The translations under genes were made by a program, and so were the position numbers. The notes under the pieces were generated by a model. That model was not told where the DNA came from. It made no database searches and saw only the letters and a program-made list of their open reading frames with translations. Source: CAWACC01 sp964390695 (GTDB lineage Bacteria; Chlamydiota; Chlamydiia; Chlamydiales; Parachlamydiaceae). Taken from it: 8,351 nt of DNA. Numbering within the stretch: the first letter of the stretch is position 1; each line of letters begins with the position of its first letter. Below are positions 6,323 to 8,351 of this stretch, one piece after another. The stretch covers positions 1 through 8,351 of the forward strand of contig CAYMKI010000138.1 of assembly GCA_964390695.1 (NCBI GenBank), given 5' to 3'.

Positions 6323-6355
6323 TGTGTATAAGTTGAAGATAAGTTGCGGGTAAGT
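6323..6355. repeat. Three tandem 11-bp repeats (TGNNNRTAAGT)
   Basis: TGTGTATAAGT, TGAAGATAAGT and TGCGGGTAAGT follow one another without spacing. On the other strand each is an ACTTA(T/C)-type DnaA-like box, repeating at 11 bp, close to one helical turn. The same 11-mer form occurs singly as TGTTCATAAGT at 5535 and 6276. Confidence 0.7.
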
Positions 6356-6455
6356 GGGGGGGATTTCTACAAAACACCTCCATGAACAAAATCACCATCA
6401 AAGAAACCTTCAACTTTTAGGGGAGTTATCGACAATATATCCCCATGTGTGGGTG

Positions 6456-6494
6456 TTGAAAGAGCTTGCACCGATGCGGATAACCTGCTACACT
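6456..6494 (+). promoter_or_regulatory. Candidate promoter(s) of the U-box gene overlapping a DnaA-like box
   Basis: Two overlapping sigma70-like arrangements are visible. TTGAAA (6456-6461) is followed after 17 bp by GATAAC (6479-6484), and TTGCAC (6466-6471) after 17 bp by TACACT (6489-6494). Neither -10 is strong and I cannot choose between them. The nonamer TTATCCGCA (6475-6483, minus strand) overlaps both, which would allow DnaA-linked control. The gene starts 49 bp further on. Confidence 0.35.
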
Positions 6495-6543
6495 CCCGCG
6501 CTGAATAGACATAAAACTTGAATTCTTAAAGAAAGGTAGATCC

Positions 6544-7533
6544 ATGCATGTAACCTCACAACTCCATTCTGGTACAACAGCAAACGTTTTGATGTTGGAG
6601 GAGGGTGCCGAAAGTCCTCGTGTCAATCAGGTGGTGAAAACGCAAAAAATAGCCACAGAAAATTTGCCCTGCCAAATACAGGAAATTATCGCCGAAAAAA
6701 AGAAACTCGAAGACCCTAAGGAAAAAGGGCGCGTTTACCATCAAGCTCTAAAAAAATGGTCAAAAAATGACTTAAAATCCTGTCAAAATAGAGCCAGAGA
6801 TTATGTAGACGAAAACACCACCAAGGCATTGCTAAATGGACCCGTGCTTGTGGGGGGGTCTGTCTTGGCAGGTGCCGCTATCGGAGCGGGCATTGGGGCG
6901 GGCGTTGGGTTTGCAATAGCCGGTCCCACAGGGTTGCCGCCAGGGGCATTGATAGGGGCTGGGGTGGGAGCTGGGATCGGTTTGACGGTGTCGGTTCCTG
7001 TCGCTAGTATAAAAATAAGAAGCGACTTCATTGATTGGAAAAGGGATGGTAGATTAGGCGCTATGTTACCTGCTTTATTGAAGCTATATCAAGATAACAA
7101 AACTATGGAATGGCTGTGTCCGTTGACCACGGAGTTATTTTCCTACCCCGTTTTCATCCCCACCGGCATCACCTATGAAAAATCGGCAATAGTTAATTAT
7201 TTAAAACAAAACGATGGCAGTGCTATGGATCCTTGTCAGTCCATGGTTATTTCCGAACAGGACCTCTTCACAGATTTTGCCGTACTAGGAGCTATTTTAG
7301 CTGCCCTGGAAAAATTAGCTCGTGCAGATTTGAAGAAGTTAGGCCTCAACTCCGATATACGAAAAGGATTGCTTTCGGCTCTCAGGGATTTAAATGCCCA
7401 GGTGAAAGAGTGTGAAACAAACGGGAGAATTCTGATTAAACATCTGTATGATAAAGAAAAAATTTCAGGCAAAGTTTATAAGAAGTATCAAGCGGACTTG
7501 AACAGATTAATTACAGACAGTGACAGGGAGTAA
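6544..7533 (+). CDS. U-box domain protein with glycine-zipper membrane segment (putative E3 ubiquitin ligase effector)
   Basis: This 329-residue protein has three parts. Residues 1-95 are charged, with Lys/Glu-rich helices and no signal peptide. Residues 101-157 are hydrophobic and Gly/Ala-rich with repeated GxGxGxG and GAGxGAG (two stretches split by GPTGLPPG), the pattern of a glycine-zipper transmembrane hairpin. Residues 188-256 match the U-box: WLCPLTTELFSYPVFIPTGITYEKSAIVNYL, then DPC (229-231) and SEQDLFTDFAVLGAIL. The E2-facing CPL and the conserved prolines are kept, while the usual DP before V is YP and the usual Trp of the EWL motif is Tyr. U-box proteins lack zinc and recruit E2 enzymes; bacteria have no ubiquitin system, so a role inside a eukaryotic host is implied. 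Residues 260-329 are helical and unrecognised. AAAGG lies 7 nt before the ATG. It is followed by a perfect 25-bp inverted repeat. A 7-G run (6852-6858) precedes the hydrophobic part. Secretion is inferred, not seen. Confidence 0.85.
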   Translation: MHVTSQLHSGTTANVLMLEEGAESPRVNQVVKTQKIATENLPCQIQEIIAEKKKLEDPKEKGRVYHQALKKWSKNDLKSCQNRARDYVDENTTKALLNGPVLVGGSVLAGAAIGAGIGAGVGFAIAGPTGLPPGALIGAGVGAGIGLTVSVPVASIKIRSDFIDWKRDGRLGAMLPALLKLYQDNKTMEWLCPLTTELFSYPVFIPTGITYEKSAIVNYLKQNDGSAMDPCQSMVISEQDLFTDFAVLGAILAALEKLARADLKKLGLNSDIRKGLLSALRDLNAQVKECETNGRILIKHLYDKEKISGKVYKKYQADLNRLITDSDRE

Positions 7534-7542
7534 TTATTCCTG

Positions 7543-7597
7543 ACTATATATCACCTCACCGAGTTTGCTCACCAAACTCGGTGAGGTGATATATAGT
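7543..7597. terminator. Perfect 25-bp inverted repeat after the U-box gene (possible terminator)
   Basis: The arms 7543-7567 and 7573-7597 are perfectly complementary over 25 bp, with a 5-nt loop (CTCAC). It starts 9 bp after the stop codon. The stem is strong (GC-rich core CACCTCACCGAG), but no T-tract follows on the plus strand and no A-tract precedes it for the minus strand, so it is not a canonical intrinsic terminator. It may protect the mRNA 3' end, act as a processing site, or be a mobile palindromic element. Confidence 0.6.
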
Positions 7598-7861
7598 GCC
7601 GTTGACGCGGCTTAAAGGCCAACATATTCATAATTCTCAAATTTGTTCACAGTATAAATTGACATCTCTTTCCTAAATTTATCACCCCTGGGAATTCACC
7701 TATCAAATGAGGGGCAAAAAAAAACTCTATTTTATAAACCTGGTTTAAGTTATAGTGTCTTGTTTTAATTGTTAATAGAGGTCGGTTGAGTTGTTTTTTT
7801 GTTTGTTGAAATTTATGAGTTTATAATAGTAAATTATTTATTTTAAAAGCGGTTAAGTATT
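7598..7861. other. AT-rich intergenic region before the last gene
   Basis: About 260 bp without a convincing open frame. It includes an A9 run near 7719-7727 and a promoter candidate near its right end. A weak CCCCT/AGGGG pairing near 7685-7718 was seen but is short. I see no RNA gene. Confidence 0.5.
7799..7827 (+). promoter_or_regulatory. Sigma70-type promoter candidate
   Basis: TTGTTT (7799-7804) is separated by exactly 17 bp from a consensus TATAAT (7822-7827). Transcription would begin about 7834, leaving a leader of some 28 nt before the ATG at 7862. The setting is AT-rich, so chance matches are possible, but the -10 is perfect and the placement is right. Confidence 0.55.
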
Positions 7862-8351
7862 ATGAATACAAATAGTGGTGAGTCAAGCAATTTAACCACA
7901 GCATCCAACGCTCCCATCACAAATTCCAATGTTTCATCGTTGGAGCAATTGCCAAAGCCTATTCATGTTTCTTCTTTTGTGATTAGGGCTTTGGCTAGCA
8001 TGAAGCTGCTTACAGATGTTTATTTAAAACCTGAACATATATCCAAGGGCAATAATTTGCCCCTCTACCGATTTATAGACAAATGCAAGCAGACCCTCAG
8101 TAAATCGCCGATGGCAGAGTCTTCGGCAGTATATTTAAAAGAACTGGAAGAGATTCTTCCTGCCGAAGGCAAGCTCTGCGCCATTTACCTTAAAGTCGAT
8201 ATTTGTGCTGAAAAATACTTGGAGAAAAATGAAAACATTAAATTTCTGTTAGAGTCAGCATTACGTTGTTTGAGAACCCAGCGGCATTTGTATGGAATTT
8301 TTTTAGTGATAAATTTATATACCCGCTGTGTGTTGGCAGATCCTGATGCAC
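7862..8351 (+). CDS. Hypothetical protein, N-terminal part (cut by window end)
   Basis: An open frame from ATG 7862 runs for 163 codons without a stop to the end of the window, so the C-terminus is missing. I do not recognise it. Residues 1-32 are rich in Ser, Thr and Asn (MNTNSGESSN... VSSLEQLPK) and probably disordered, as is common at the N-terminus of secreted chlamydial proteins. From about residue 37 the sequence looks helical, with Leu-rich amphipathic segments (for example YLKELEEILPAEGKLCAIYLKVDI and IKFLLESALRCL) and a hydrophobic stretch LYGIFLVINLY (143-153) that may be a buried helix. No clear Shine-Dalgarno is seen. It has its own promoter candidate upstream, so it is probably transcribed separately from the U-box gene. 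Function unknown. Confidence 0.75.
   Translation, partial: MNTNSGESSNLTTASNAPITNSNVSSLEQLPKPIHVSSFVIRALASMKLLTDVYLKPEHISKGNNLPLYRFIDKCKQTLSKSPMAESSAVYLKELEEILPAEGKLCAIYLKVDICAEKYLEKNENIKFLLESALRCLRTQRHLYGIFLVINLYTRCVLADPDA

Larger units (their letters stand above)
6187..6543. other. Intergenic region with clustered DnaA-box-like sites (candidate oriC)
   Basis: A 357-bp noncoding stretch. DnaA-box-like nonamers are at 6276-6284 (TTATGAACA, minus), 6323-6331 (TTATACACA, minus, a perfect TTATNCACA), 6334-6342 (TTATCTTCA, minus), 6345-6353 (TTACCCGCA, minus), 6426-6434 (TTATCGACA, plus) and 6475-6483 (TTATCCGCA, minus, one mismatch to TTATCCACA). A T-rich stretch near 6198-6210 and TTATATA near 6235 could serve as an unwinding element. 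The 14-mer TGTTCATAAGTTCA (6276-6289) also occurs upstream of coaD (5535-5548). No coding potential is convincing. The role as replication origin is inferred. Confidence 0.5.

Noticed and set aside
6801..7031. Minus-strand Pro/Ala-rich frame opposite the glycine-zipper segment
   Set aside because: Its PAPAPAP composition is simply the complement of the Gly-rich codons of the U-box gene.
7598..7861. tRNA or small RNA gene
   Set aside because: No cloverleaf, no conserved T-loop motif and no strong structured GC-rich segment seen by eye.

Overview
The window looks like a chromosomal segment of an intracellular bacterium, most likely an environmental (amoeba- or arthropod-associated) member of the Chlamydiota. 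Three things suggest this. A leftward cluster pairs an IspA-type prenyl synthase with a short GlmU-like left-handed beta-helix protein that lacks the uridylyltransferase half; I recall the same pair in Chlamydia (CT628/CT629). The lipoate-protein ligase A is of the kind I recall from plants and chlamydiae. A U-box (eukaryote-type ubiquitin ligase) protein with a glycine-zipper membrane segment also fits a host-manipulating lifestyle. The phylum assignment is inference; a Legionellales or Holosporales-like bacterium is not excluded.

Layout. On the left, two rightward genes: oxygen-dependent coproporphyrinogen oxidase (hemF, short C-terminus) and an unrecognised 416-residue protein with an acidic patch, a cysteine cluster and a Pro/Ser/Thr-rich tail. 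From about 2120 to 3150 lies a repeat-rich accessory patch. It holds a GxxExxY-family gene (PD-(D/E)XK-like, unknown function), two copies of a MITE-like element of about 150 bp with 30-bp inverted ends built from CTCTGTGG motifs, and three copies of a sequence matching the 3' end of lplA. An N-filled assembly gap of exactly 100 bases sits inside the first MITE-like copy.

From 5434 down to 3115, leftward, is a compact operon: glmU-like, ispA, lplA. A divergent, AT-rich intergenic region follows, then rightward coaD (start at 5695), another intergenic region, the U-box gene, a perfect 25-bp inverted repeat, and a rightward unrecognised gene cut by the window end.

The two noncoding regions flanking coaD resemble each other. 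They carry many DnaA-box-like nonamers, including TTATACACA and three tandem 11-bp repeats ending in TAAGT. With genes pointing outward on both sides, this is a candidate chromosomal replication origin or a DnaA-controlled region.

Functionally, the core genes cover cofactor and lipid supply (heme, lipoylation, prenyl diphosphates, coenzyme A). The accessory genes (U-box protein, 416-residue protein, the C-terminal partial gene) look like candidate secreted or host-interacting proteins, though no secretion signal could be verified.
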